This document shows, in pieces, positions 11,638-21,621 of a stretch of DNA of 64,000 nucleotides. The position numbers and the translations under genes are program-made. Position 1 is the stretch's first letter; the number at the start of each line of letters is the position of its first letter. Below the pieces are notes generated by a model. It searched no databases and was not told where the DNA came from. It worked only from the letters and a program-made list of their open reading frames with translations. The stretch covers positions 1,116,001-1,180,000 of the forward strand of contig CP012817.1 of NCBI GenBank assembly GCA_001936135.1, in the 5' to 3' direction. The stretch comes from Saccharomycopsis fibuligera x Saccharomycopsis cf. fibuligera. Lineage: Eukaryota; Ascomycota; Saccharomycetes; Ascoideales; Saccharomycopsidaceae.

Positions 11638-11745
11638 GGTCTTTGCCCCAATCAAATGTGCCAAGAAAATCTCTCTACTAGATTTGGATAACCATATGCC
11701 CATGGCTTCCGTAGAAGTATATAGTGAACTTTGAATTAATGGTTT
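11638..11745 (-). mobile_element. Fossil fragment of a copia-like LTR retroelement (pol, RNase H part)
   Basis: About 100 bp that match, in reverse orientation, a stretch at about 34808-34925 elsewhere in the window. By eye roughly four bases in five agree. Read on the minus strand, it encodes a short piece spaced like the end of the RNase H domain of Ty1/copia pol: STEA followed by L-S and R-E at the usual distances. It lies 65-170 bp upstream of tRNA-Gly, a typical place for yeast LTR elements. It is a broken remnant with no LTR recognised next to it. The divergence from the second copy suggests an old insertion. Confidence 0.5.
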
Positions 11746-11810
11746 TAAAACAATCGCATATCTAAATACAGACACATGTGAACACATCATTGTGTTACAA
11801 GGAAACGTGC

Positions 11811-11882
11811 GGGCGGTTAGTGTAGTGGTTATCATCCTTGCCTTCCAAGCAAGGGACCCGGGTTCGATTCTCGGACCGCTCA
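11811..11882 (+). tRNA. tRNA-Gly (anticodon UCC)
   Basis: A 72-nt cloverleaf. The acceptor stem GGGCGGT pairs with ACCGCTC (one G-T pair), the anticodon stem is CTTGC/GCAAG around loop CTTCCAA (anticodon TCC), and the T arm is CCGGG-TTCGATT-CTCGG, followed by discriminator A. The sequence closely follows the S. cerevisiae tRNA-Gly(UCC) that I know. It has no intron. A T run starting at 11885 and a second one after 11898 can terminate RNA polymerase III. Confidence 0.97.
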
Positions 11883-11996
11883 GTCTTTTGTAAGGACTTT
11901 TCTTTTTTCAATACCCCTATTGCGTAATTTCAAAAATTTCTTTTGGTATTTTTTTACCTCGCTCTACATATTATATATATAAGCCCCACTTCAAGC

Positions 11997-12164
11997 TTAG
12001 GAAATGTGTTTGACTTCCTTGTTCCTGATGAAGAATGCAGACCCTGGCCCGAAGAGGCGTACACTCTTTTAGAATACGCCACAATAAAAGGTTGCCCATT
12101 TTTAGTCTTTGGTCAATGGGACCCTACATATTATGAAAAAGATGTGCGATCTTTTTTACAGTGA
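11997..12164 (+). pseudogene. Protein-like open stretch without ATG; gene remnant or unrecognised exon
   Basis: Some 55 codons ending in TGA read like genuine protein (including VFDFLVPDEECRPWPEEAY and then KGCPFLVFGQWDPTYYEKD). They are rich in Trp, Pro, Glu and Tyr and unlike the Ile/Phe/Ser/Leu noise of nearby frames. The frame has no ATG; the nearest in-frame alternative start is a TTG further upstream. Either it is the tail of a decayed gene or a second exon whose first exon I cannot find. I do not recognise the family. It sits between tRNA-Gly and the NRG1-like gene. Confidence 0.35.
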
Positions 12165-12506
12165 CCGCGCAACGCATACCAAGGCTTCAAGGCTCGGCGT
12201 TTTTCGATGACTAAATTGAACAATAGTGGAGCCGAATGACTGTCGGGAGATGTGGCAGGGCTGTACTTGTGTTTTCAATGAGCTCATGAGCTCATCGTGC
12301 ATCATATAAATAACTTGCTTACAGATACAAAATTAACAAGTGAAAAGTGACAATAAAAAAACATGTATAGCATAACCAAACCGACGAATAACTAAATAAG
12401 ACAAAACACTAATAACACAAAAACAGTAATTGAAATGAAAACGATTAAAAAACAACAGAAAACTAATAAACAATAATAAACAGTAACGCCAAAGTCAAAA
12501 CACCAT

Positions 12507-13412
12507 TCATGCAACACCGGTAGCCAAGGCACTATTCTTTGGAAGTCTACCCTTTCTCTTTCTTTTACCAGCGTTCAAATGTGTTCTATAATGTTGCATG
12601 CAATTGTCTTGTCTGGCAAATCTAGAATCGCAATCTGGAAACGGACACACATGTTTTCTTTCTCCAGTGTGTATACGAGTGTGTCTTGCTAAATGGCCTG
12701 AAGTCGTAAAGCACTTGTCACATATTTTGCACTGATATCTTTTTGAGTCTTTGACATCTGTGCCCTTCTGTTTTGCTTGCCCTTTTGAGTCATCACTTTG
12801 CCGCACAAATCCAGAGGAAACATCACTGCTTAATGGTGGAAGAGGTGGTGGTGAGCTAGTAGTTGTCGAAGGCGACGTTGAAGTTGCTGATACTGTACCT
12901 GGTAGTAATATTGGACTTTGATGTTTTGGAGTTCTAGACAAGTTTTGGCTAGATGTATCTGATGCCTCTATATAACATCCAAGTGGTGACATAGAACCCG
13001 TGCTATTAGTTCTTGGAGGAGTAGCAAGCGTTATCGGTGAAGACATCAATAGTGTGTTCGATGTCGTCATTGTAATAGGACGAAATTGGAAGTCTAGACA
13101 CCCTCTTTCATCAACATTCACAGGAGAGGATATTTTCATTGGTATCAATGCAGGCAACTTTTGTGATTCGTCACAAAAATTATCAAAATGTAATCTTTTA
13201 ATAGGAGGTAGCACCACATCACTTTTTGGAGACTCGGATTGTAAATTCTCCAGGACATTGATGGCGTAGTAGTTTGACGAAGAGTCCTTTGTACTCAATA
13301 CACTATGTTGGGTACCATTATCCGAATGGCTTAAAGAGTAATTATGTAAACTAAACCGTTTGTAATGCTTTTGGGCTTGGGCATTAGAGGTGAAATCGTG
13401 TAAAGAAGTCAT
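12507..13412 (-). CDS. NRG1: C2H2 zinc-finger transcriptional repressor, NRG1-like
   Basis: A 301-residue protein with two C2H2 zinc fingers at the C-terminus. Finger 1 uses C228, C231, H244 and H248 within a CKICDKCFTTSGHLARHTRIH context; finger 2 uses C256, C261, H274 and H278 (CPFPDCDSRFARQDNCMQHY). TTSGHLARH and RQDNCMQHYRTH are hallmarks of Nrg1/Nrg2, which bind DNA and recruit Tup1 to repress filamentation, stress and glucose-repressed genes in Candida. The remaining two thirds are Ser/Thr/Pro-rich and disordered. A basic stretch (GKRKRKGRLPK) follows the fingers. Length is close to C. albicans Nrg1 (about 310). The ATG at the end of the frame is used. The nearest family alternative is an NRG2-type paralog. 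Confidence 0.85.
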   Translation of the reverse strand: MTSLHDFTSNAQAQKHYKRFSLHNYSLSHSDNGTQHSVLSTKDSSSNYYAINVLENLQSESPKSDVVLPPIKRLHFDNFCDESQKLPALIPMKISSPVNVDERGCLDFQFRPITMTTSNTLLMSSPITLATPPRTNSTGSMSPLGCYIEASDTSSQNLSRTPKHQSPILLPGTVSATSTSPSTTTSSPPPLPPLSSDVSSGFVRQSDDSKGQAKQKGTDVKDSKRYQCKICDKCFTTSGHLARHTRIHTGERKHVCPFPDCDSRFARQDNCMQHYRTHLNAGKRKRKGRLPKNSALATGVA

Positions 13413-16400
13413 AAGGAAAGAAAAGCTTTTTGAAACAAACGAAAAAAATACTATATGATAAAACTAATCACAATGTTTGTAAAGTGCAAAGTGCAGGTAT
13501 GAAAGAAGCAATTAGCTTTCTAAATTTTTTGTAAAATGATTCCTCTCGTAATCTGTGGTAGAATGTAAGAGATTAGAAAACAACGATAAAAAATTGTTCA
13601 AGTAGCGTGCACGGAAGACCACAATAGCAAAAAACAAAAAAAGTTAGGAAAGCATTCACACTAATGAAAAAAGGTATTTGTATGTGTATTGTATGGTAGT
13701 TAAGATCTGGGGAAAAATTATGTGGCAAAAGAGAAGCCGAGAGAAAAATAAAAAAGTTGGCGTTTCATAACCTTGTGTTAGGGGACTATATAGATTTAAA
13801 TAATTTTTTTATTCTTTTCTTTGTAGTTTTTTCGATGCGGAACTCATAGTTTTGGGACATCATATAGGTGTGCTGCGCAGCGATGCGACGAAGCGTATTA
13901 TTTGGGACAGATCCCTCCCTCCACAGCGTCCCGCATATACCGGATCGGCGTCAACTTTCTGGTTCCGAAAAGGTGGAAATATTAGCAATAAAATTTTTTT
14001 CCTTCAGCTTACAATTGCATCATAGAAAAAAACACAAATGTTTCCCAGGACACTAATATTTTGTACAGTCATATTTTCTTGACAAAGTGTAGCACAACGT
14101 TTCGTGTTTAATACATGTAGACGAAGGAAGCTGCTTTTTAAATAGCCGAACGTTCCAAGAAACTAATGCCGCGTTGTCTAGTGGAAAATCGCACGTTTTA
14201 GGAAAATTCAAATTATTTTCTCAAAAATCTTCGCTGTTTTTTTCTTTGGAAACTGCCCCGAGAGCAAAGGCATAGCCACATGACTTTTCACGCATAACAG
14301 ACAGATAGGGAAATTTTACTATGTCCCTAGCCGTTTTTTAACAATATTAATACTTTTTTTAACGGGGCAGAGAACTAATGTATAAGTTATTTAGATGTAG
14401 TTGCTACTGAATATGTCGATGAAGTTAAATATCGTATATAGAGCTAATGAAAAGTGAGTGCATGGAAGGGATAACAAAGTAAGTCTGTAAATCGCGTAAT
14501 TTTTTTTGACTTGCATCTGTTCTCCATCAAGCCTTGGCAAATCCTTTATTTGCTTCAGAAGTTAAAATCTCAGCGCCAAGAAGACCCTTAACCCACCAAA
14601 GCAAATCCCGTCTCGACGTGGCCAGCCCCACGCAGTACTGCTCATTTAGATGGAAATTGTATTTGACTACAAATGTTATCGTAAGATATTGAAAGAACAC
14701 AGTTGCAAATTATGTGTGATCAATAACCGCATATTAGACAAAGCTAATATTGATAGACGTTTGCTTTCGTCCCAGGTTGCTATAAGTTTGACTTCCATCC
14801 AGGAGATTGCCAAGTCACTAATCTCCTCTGTTTTTTTATTCTTGTTTCCTATTTGTCGATTGTCCAGCTGTGCCGCGAGCAATGCGGAATTTCATTTGGT
14901 AGTCATAACTCCGTCTTAGCCAGAAAACGTGCTTCTGCCGTTCTCAAAGTCGGGCAACCTGCAGCAAAAATGAAGAACCTTCCGGGATGGGGGCGGAGGG
15001 CTTCTAATATCTTTTCTCCGCGGGAGAAATTATATTCAGCAAATATAGCCCGTAAATGGGACGGGGTTAAAAGGAAGAGACTGCTCAAATACCGCCGGGT
15101 GCATATTTCAAATATCCGAGTACACCATTATGCGAAATATCGTGTGACGGTTATATTATCCTGTCTGCTGGATATAAAAGTTAGAAACCGATTGGTGCTT
15201 CATAACTCACAATCATGTTTCATAATGTTCTCTACCAATGATGGACATAAAATATAAAAGTGCAATAACAATCATTGATAAGTGATTTACAATTGCACCA
15301 GTACTTAGGTTGTATGTTGTTGCATTTACATACAGCTTTGCCATAAAAGCGGATCCGCTGTGTATTTCGTACTTTCTTATGTTAAGCCATGAAACCTTTT
15401 ACTAAATATTGTTGCAACGAGCAGTCAACAATGGCATGTATTATGTCAATTTGTCCTAGTGATTCAGTGGTTCAAAATACCGCAGAAAGCGTCTACCAAT
15501 AGTAGCAAAAAAAAAAAAAGTATTGTTATATAATCACCTCAATTTGCAAGTGGCTATACTTCTTCACCGTTGGAAGAAATGCTGAGGTTTAAGTTAAAAA
15601 TAAACTGACTCTATTTTTTTGTACTCAAAGCTAGAAATATTGAAAATGTTCAAGCACAAAAAAACGAAAATAAAAAACCCTCAGCCACTCTGATACTGTT
15701 TTGACAACTTTGCCAAGAAAGCTCTGGCATTGTCCTGCGGGCTAAGTAAACACCCAGAAGCAGGGATTGGCTTGGCGAAACGTCTGTCCCACGAGGCGAA
15801 GGGTTGCATATAGATGCATAGCATGTCCTGCAGGCAAATTAACAATGTTTCAATATTCTTTCTCACTCTTTCTCAAGAAATCTTTCTGGTCTGCAAAGAT
15901 AGCAAGATGAATGAATAAAAGGGCAGGCAGAAGTACACAGTAAAAAAAAAAAAAAAACTAAGAATAAATAAAATTTGATTATAAACTGAATAACTAGGAT
16001 TTAGTAGTAAAGTAACATGACCGAAACGCTAAAACAATGGAAAATTCAGAAGTACATCGCACAAGTGGTGTTTCTCCATATTAAACTGTCTTTCATCCCA
16101 AGCCTCAAAAGAACCAATTGTTACTACTCTACAACAGCTCCAAGTTGTGTGTACACCAATGTTGTTGGTGCTGCCAAAGGTATTTTTGCCTAAAAATAAA
16201 ATAGTTCAAGCTACAGAGACAAACATGCTACTTAATAGATAGAAACGTAAAGGAAGAACACCGAGACCTTTTTCTAGGGAATAGCATCAAATAAATAAGT
16301 TATTCGTCCACTACACAGTGGCAGTGAGCTACATAGAATTATGTCTTGCAATACTGAACCTTCTTTGGAAAATACTCGTCCCACTACAAAGCTTTCATGG

Positions 16401-16695
16401 TCATAATGGACGTCTTTAGATGCTTAACAATAATGGTGCTGCAACAAATGAACGTTAATTTTTTAAATTAATACTTAAAATAAAGATACATTTAAAGTAG
16501 ACCTTACTCTTTTCTCATTTTCGTGTTTTACTTTGTCGCTAAACCACTGAGACTGTTCGACAACTCATAGCATGATAATTAATCTACTACAAAGATTCTT
16601 TTCTATGTTAATATTTAGATCATCAAAGTAGGTCATTGACTTTGTTTTTAAAGCAACAACCAATTATTATAAAGATTGTTGGTAATACAATTTTT

Positions 16696-16731
<36 letters not shown>

Positions 16732-17677
16732 ACAGCGCACACCTAGCCAAAGGTATATTAATTACGATATACAGAACGCGATGTAAAGTATACTTGTAGA
16801 ATAGGTAAATCTTCATGTGTGAAAAAATATCTTATAGTTGTTGACAGTTTTTTTTTTTTTTATTTTTGGTTTATCTGCCTTATCAACCAAGGCTATGGTT
16901 CACCGGAAGACTAGCTATCAGGACATTTATTATCAACTCAAGTGTCTCATTTTCAAGTTCGCAATATTCTGCTTAATTGGAAATAACGATCGGCATTCTC
17001 CAGAAATAGCTAAACTAAGAGTATTGTTGGCCAAGAAAGTTAATTTCAAATGAAGCAAGTAGTTTATTGTTGGTCCTGTCTGAATGTCACTCTTACTAGT
17101 CCAAATTACTAAAGCAGCGTGCACAGAAACATTTCGATGCTTATCATGTATGCACATAGATGTGGTATTATGCACATATCACAATATGACAAAAGTTTAT
17201 CGGCCAAGGCAACAACGCAAAGCATACTGCGCTGATAACGATAAGACCCTTCCTCGAAGCGGATTTGTTGCGGCTTCTCCAGCCTTTTCATGACGATTGA
17301 TATTGTTACCAATATTGCCTTGCATCTTTGGATACTCTCCATGATTACTTCTTGGCTTTTTTTTTTCTTAGAAAAAATTATGTAATGAGACACAGTCTGG
17401 CCCTGAATTTCTTTTGGCAGCCTGCCAATAGTCACAGAGAAGTTCCAGGATCTATTTATACTGACTATTTTCTTTCATTTTGCTTACAAAGTTCGGCTAC
17501 GCATGTATATAAAGTGCTAGCTGGCTGTATCAAAAATTGATACTCTTAAACTTTGTGCAGTTTCACGCATAAAGCACTACCTACTTGTATCCAGATCAGC
17601 AATCAAATAACACCAAATCTGCTTTTCAACCAAATCGAAGTATATACTTGAGCTTGAATTCTTCAATTTATCATATT
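13413..17677. other. ORF-free divergent regulatory region, 4.3 kb
   Basis: Separates the NRG1-like repressor (-) from the UGA4-like permease (+). No frame here is convincing; the longest (134 codons at 14853-15257) shows no family resemblance. There is an A32 run at 16698-16729, shorter A/T runs, a GC-richer patch near 14980-15080 and a GATAA cluster near 17233. Long upstream regions are common for Candida regulators such as NRG1, and noncoding transcripts may lie here, but none can be defined from sequence alone. Confidence 0.55.
17233..17245 (+). promoter_or_regulatory. Paired GATAA/GATAAG motifs upstream of UGA4-like
   Basis: GATAA at 17233 and GATAAG at 17240 lie side by side about 435 bp before the permease ATG; a reverse GATAA (TTATC) lies near 17189. 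GATA factors (Gln3/Gat1) are known to control GABA permease genes under nitrogen limitation. The motif is short, so the assignment rests on clustering and on the gene it precedes. Confidence 0.4.
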
Positions 17678-19420
17678 ATGTCTAGTGACGACGGTCAGGA
17701 CCTCAAAATAGCCTTCTCGGCTTACAAGGACATACCCCGTCCTTACGTAATTGATGCAAAAGCAGCTCATTCTGATAACGAACTTCTTGCACAAATTGGT
17801 TACAAAGCAGAATTAAAGCGCAAGTTCTCCACTATACAAGTGTTTGGGGTGGCCTTTAGTATTATGGGCTTGCTTCCCTCAATTGCTTCGGTCTTAATCA
17901 ATGGTTTGTCTGGTGGTGCTACCTCATTAGTGTGGGGTTGGTTTGTCGCTTCATTTTTCGTGTTGATGATTGCTATCTCCATGGCTGAAATGGCTAGTGC
18001 AATCCCTACTTCTGGTGGATTATTCTACTGGACAAACTTCTACGCCCCAAAAAGCTTCAAGGTTTTTTTGTCATACTTGATCGGCAACACTAATTCTATT
18101 GCCTTGATTGGCGCTTTATGTTCCGTGGATTATGGCTTTGCAACGGAAGTTCTTGCTGCTGTGGTTGTGCAAACTGATGGAAAATTTCAAATCACCAATG
18201 CAAAAACTTACGGCGTGTTTGCAGGTTGTGTAATTACACATATACTTGTGACTTGTCTTGCCTCAAATGTTGTTTCTAGGCTTCAGACGTTTTCTATTGC
18301 ATGTAATTGCACTTTGATTGTATTATTTTTCATTGCTTTACCAGTTGGATGTAAAGTCAACGGAGTACCATTCAATGACGGTAATTTTATCTTTGGTGAC
18401 GTGCAAACGTTGACTGATTGGTCCCCTGGTTGGAATTGGGTAATGTCAGCCTTTATGCCAGCAGTGTGGACCATTGGCGCCTTTGATTCTTGTGTTCATA
18501 TGTCCGAAGAAGCCAAAAATGCTACTCATGGCGTGCCAATTGGAATCATAGGTTCTGTTACTGCATGTTACAGTATTGGATTTTTCATTTGCATTTGCAT
18601 CGCAGCTTGCATGGGTCCAGATGTAAATGCAATCTTGAGTTCAGAATTTGGCTCACCAATTGCTCAAATTTTTTACAACGCTTTAGGAAAGAAATGGGCT
18701 GTTGCTTTCATGGCACTCATCGCCTTTTGTCAATGGTTGATGGGTGCTTCTATTTTGGTTGCTATTTCCCGTCAAATTTGGGCATTTGCAAGAGACGAAG
18801 GTTTGCCGTTTGCCTCGATTATTAAGGTGGTGAACAAGAAACTTTCCACTCCAATCAATGCAGTTGGTTTCGGTGGTATTATGGCCATAATTATTGGACT
18901 TTTGTGTATTATCGGAAGTGCCGCTTCTCAAGCTCTTTTCTCTCTTTACATTGCCGGTAACTATTTTTCTTGGGCTACTCCAATTTTCCTTAGATTGACT
19001 AGCGGCAAGAGTAAATTTGTACCTGGTGCGTTTTACACTGGCCGTATCATGTCCCAAGTTATAGGATGGATTGCTGTAACATTTGCTGCATTCATAATAT
19101 TGCTCGTCATGTTCCCAGCTGCTAATAAGAAAGTCAATAGGGACACCATGAATTATACTTGTGTAATTACCCCTGGGTTTATGATCATTTCCATCATTTA
19201 TTACTACGTTTATGCAAAAGGTAAATACACCGGGCCAAAAAGTAATTTGAATGAGCCAGAGATTATTCACAAAGGAGAGCAAGTTCTCGAGGGCCAAGAA
19301 ATCTACGTGGTGCACACAGCGCAACACGTCAAAAGCCATCATGATGAGCAGGATGTGTTGAATGCAGTTAAAAGTGGCGACTTAAAAACAATGCTTTCTA
19401 CAGAAAAGGAAATTGTTTAA
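17678..19420 (+). CDS. UGA4: UGA4-like GABA / amino-acid-choline family permease
   Basis: A 580-residue permease of the APC superfamily with about 12 membrane helices. The closest match known to me is S. cerevisiae Uga4 (571 aa), the proton-coupled GABA and polyamine importer of the vacuole. Shared blocks: LLAQIGYKAELKRKFSTIQ at the start, FSIMGLLPSIASV, LVWGWFVASFF, IPTSGGLFYWT, FMPAVWTIGAFDSCVHMSEEA and AFCQWLMGASI. The start is the ATG giving MSSDDGQD; the frame is open upstream only from a TTG, and Uga4-like sequence begins after this ATG. In-frame CTG is almost absent. A long mixed T-rich tract follows the stop (19435-19555). Substrate is inferred; HNM1-type choline carriers are the alternative. 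Confidence 0.87.
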   Translation: MSSDDGQDLKIAFSAYKDIPRPYVIDAKAAHSDNELLAQIGYKAELKRKFSTIQVFGVAFSIMGLLPSIASVLINGLSGGATSLVWGWFVASFFVLMIAISMAEMASAIPTSGGLFYWTNFYAPKSFKVFLSYLIGNTNSIALIGALCSVDYGFATEVLAAVVVQTDGKFQITNAKTYGVFAGCVITHILVTCLASNVVSRLQTFSIACNCTLIVLFFIALPVGCKVNGVPFNDGNFIFGDVQTLTDWSPGWNWVMSAFMPAVWTIGAFDSCVHMSEEAKNATHGVPIGIIGSVTACYSIGFFICICIAACMGPDVNAILSSEFGSPIAQIFYNALGKKWAVAFMALIAFCQWLMGASILVAISRQIWAFARDEGLPFASIIKVVNKKLSTPINAVGFGGIMAIIIGLLCIIGSAASQALFSLYIAGNYFSWATPIFLRLTSGKSKFVPGAFYTGRIMSQVIGWIAVTFAAFIILLVMFPAANKKVNRDTMNYTCVITPGFMIISIIYYYVYAKGKYTGPKSNLNEPEIIHKGEQVLEGQEIYVVHTAQHVKSHHDEQDVLNAVKSGDLKTMLSTEKEIV

Positions 19421-20242
19421 TCTCTTTCTTTCTTTTTCTTTTTTTTTTTTTTTTTTTTTTTTCTCTTTTGAACATTAAAATGAATGCGATTTCTAGTTGT
19501 GCGTTATTATTTTCTTTTTCTTTCTTTCTTTATTTCTTTTTTTTTTTTTTTTATTATTTTTGTTTTTGTTCTTTTCTTATTATTTTTGTTTAAGGGATAT
19601 TTCCAGTTGCGTAAATGAATGTATTAATTCTTTTCTATAAACAAAATTCTTGTTAACCCATGTAGAATAATTATTTGTAACGGCTTTTACGGAGTTAAAT
19701 GGACACATTTTGGTTCTTGCAGTTTAAGTGATGACGCAATGTCTTAAATTCTTCCGTTCAAAAGGTACAGTACTTCTAAATTCTTTCTTGTCAACACATG
19801 CAGACCTTAACAGCTTAAACTGTAGGGCAAAACAGTCCCTGAAGTGCCAAATTATTGCATAGTGAGGTTTTTTGTCTCTCAATAATGCTTTTCTTCTCTG
19901 ATCAGCAAGGTCAAGGTAGTATATCAAGGTGCTAAATTATGTTATCCGTAAGATTGACATTGATCTCAATATCTCAAGTAAGGTGTAAGGGCGCGGTGAT
20001 CCCGTGACATCGTTATTGTCGATAACGGAGCTGGCTTGCCGGCTGGGGCGCAGAAAACGAATACGATAATCTAGCTCGAACGAGGAAATCTAGGTGTTTC
20101 GTATTTAGCGTTTAGCTTTTGAACTCAAGTTTTGTGACATAAAAGGGAGTATAAAAGTCATCATTATGTTACAAACTCGTCAAAAAGTGCAGTCAATGCA
20201 AACTTGAATAATTCTTTTTTCATTTGTGAAGACTATAAACAG
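19421..20242. other. Intergenic between UGA4-like and D-amino-acid oxidase
   Basis: 822 bp with the permease 3' end and the oxidase promoter. The first 130 bp are dominated by T runs (one of about 22 T from 19439). A GATAA lies near 20018 (GTCGATAACGG), possibly a nitrogen-control site. No gene seen. Confidence 0.55.
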
Positions 20243-21506
20243 ATGAAGATGGTTGAGCCAAAAGCTAAGGTTGTTGTTGTTGGGTACGTATTCTATATGA
20301 TGATACACTAAGAATCTGTTAAAAAGATAATATTTATCGCAATCATTTGAATATATTATCAACACAAAATTACAAATCATTGCACCCTTTCCTGCAAAAT
20401 TGATTATTACAAGATCTTTTAATTAACTTTGCAATTGTAGCGCCGGGGTCACTGGATTAACGTCAGCTCTCTTACTATTGAAAGGTGGATACGATGTCAG
20501 CGTGATTGCCAAAAATGTCCCTGGGGATATCGATCCATACTATGCCAGTCCATTTGCTGGAGCTCAATGGATGTCTTTTGCAAATGAAAATGAAATTCGA
20601 TTTCAAAATTGGGATAAAGCGGGGTACTATGAATTTTTGCGACTTGCTAAAGAAGAACCAACATCCGGCATCCATGAGGTCAAACTTGACAGATATATTG
20701 AAAAAAGTGCTATTAAAGATTATAAGCCTCCTTGGGTTAGATTCTTGGTCAAAAACTACAAAGAACTCACTCCTGAAAACCACACATTTCCAGACCCAAA
20801 AATTGTTGGAGGCTTTCAATTTTCTACTGTCACCATTACTACTTCGCATTACTTGAGTTTTTTGTACCGCAAGGTCATTGAACATGGCGGCACAATTAAA
20901 AGAGTCAACCTTAGTCACATCAGCGACGCCAACAAATTTCATGCGTCAGGTACTAAGCCTGACTTGATTGTCAACGCTACTGGATTATTTGCAAGATACC
21001 TTGGAGGAGTTGAAGACAAGAATATGTACCCCATCAAAGGTCAAATTGTCATTCTAACCAACTCGCTTTCCCAACAATACGTCAATGAAACTTTAACTGA
21101 TGGTGTCTTGGAAAAGGAAGCATTCTATATTTTCCCTCGTAAAGAAGGCGGGTGCATTGTTGGCGGATTATACCAGTCTCTTGACCCAGAGACTTACCAA
21201 GACTATGACACTACTAAAGTCGATCCGGAATTAACAAAGAGAATTTTAGCTAGGGCTCGCAAGTATGTCCCTGAATTGACCGATAATACGAAATTCCCTG
21301 GTAACAAAAAGGAATTGGACGTGGTAACACAATACGTTGCTTTTAGACCTGGTCGAAAAGGTGGTATCAGGCTAGAGCGTGAAAATAATATTATTCACAA
21401 TTACGGCGCAGGTGGCACTGGTTATCAATCATCTTATGGTACTGCAGCAGAAGTGGTACAGCTCGCAGATGAGTTTGTTCAAAAGAAGAAAGGGGCAAAG
21501 TTATAA
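20243..21506 (+). CDS. Peroxisomal D-amino-acid oxidase (one intron)
   Basis: An FAD enzyme that deaminates D-amino acids to 2-oxo acids, ammonia and hydrogen peroxide. Exon 1 (20243-20283) and exon 2 (20441-21506) join within a Gly codon to give 368 residues and restore the dinucleotide-binding motif VVVVGAGVTGLT at about residues 10-21. Later features: a Tyr in EAFYIFPRKEGG and the substrate-carboxylate Arg region AFRPGRKGGIRLE. The DAO signature IIHNYGAGGTGYQSSYG lies near the C-terminus. The protein ends in AKL, a peroxisomal PTS1 signal. Length is normal for the family (340-370). I use the first ATG; a second lies two codons later. It follows the UGA4-like permease on the same strand, and both fit use of secondary nitrogen sources. 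Confidence 0.95.
20284..20440 (+). other. Spliceosomal intron of the D-amino-acid oxidase gene
   Basis: Of 157 nt, with 5' site GTACGT, a branch-like AATTAAC near 20420 and acceptor TAG at 20438-20440. It interrupts the FAD-binding GxGxxG motif. The 5' site and branch are weaker than in the other two introns of the window, but the frame and motif restored on joining leave little doubt. Confidence 0.93.
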
Positions 21507-21621
21507 TTTCCTTTTGTTATTAAACCGACGGAGATGGTTGTTTCCTAAATAATTTAAATTTGCTTTGTCCTGGCGAAGCTTAGTTCACAATAAATTTTTT
21601 TAGATACTGAAATAAATCACA

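Noticed and set aside
14853-15257. 134-codon frame in the NRG1/UGA4 gap
   Set aside because: No family resemblance, mixed composition, overlaps opposite-strand frames of similar length.
13413-17677. Centromere
   Set aside because: ORF-free and about the right size, but no large inverted repeat or other centromere-like structure was visible by eye.
18683-19342. 219-codon frame antisense to the permease gene
   Set aside because: Lies wholly inside the UGA4-like gene on the other strand; composition is that of a codon shadow and no family is recognisable.
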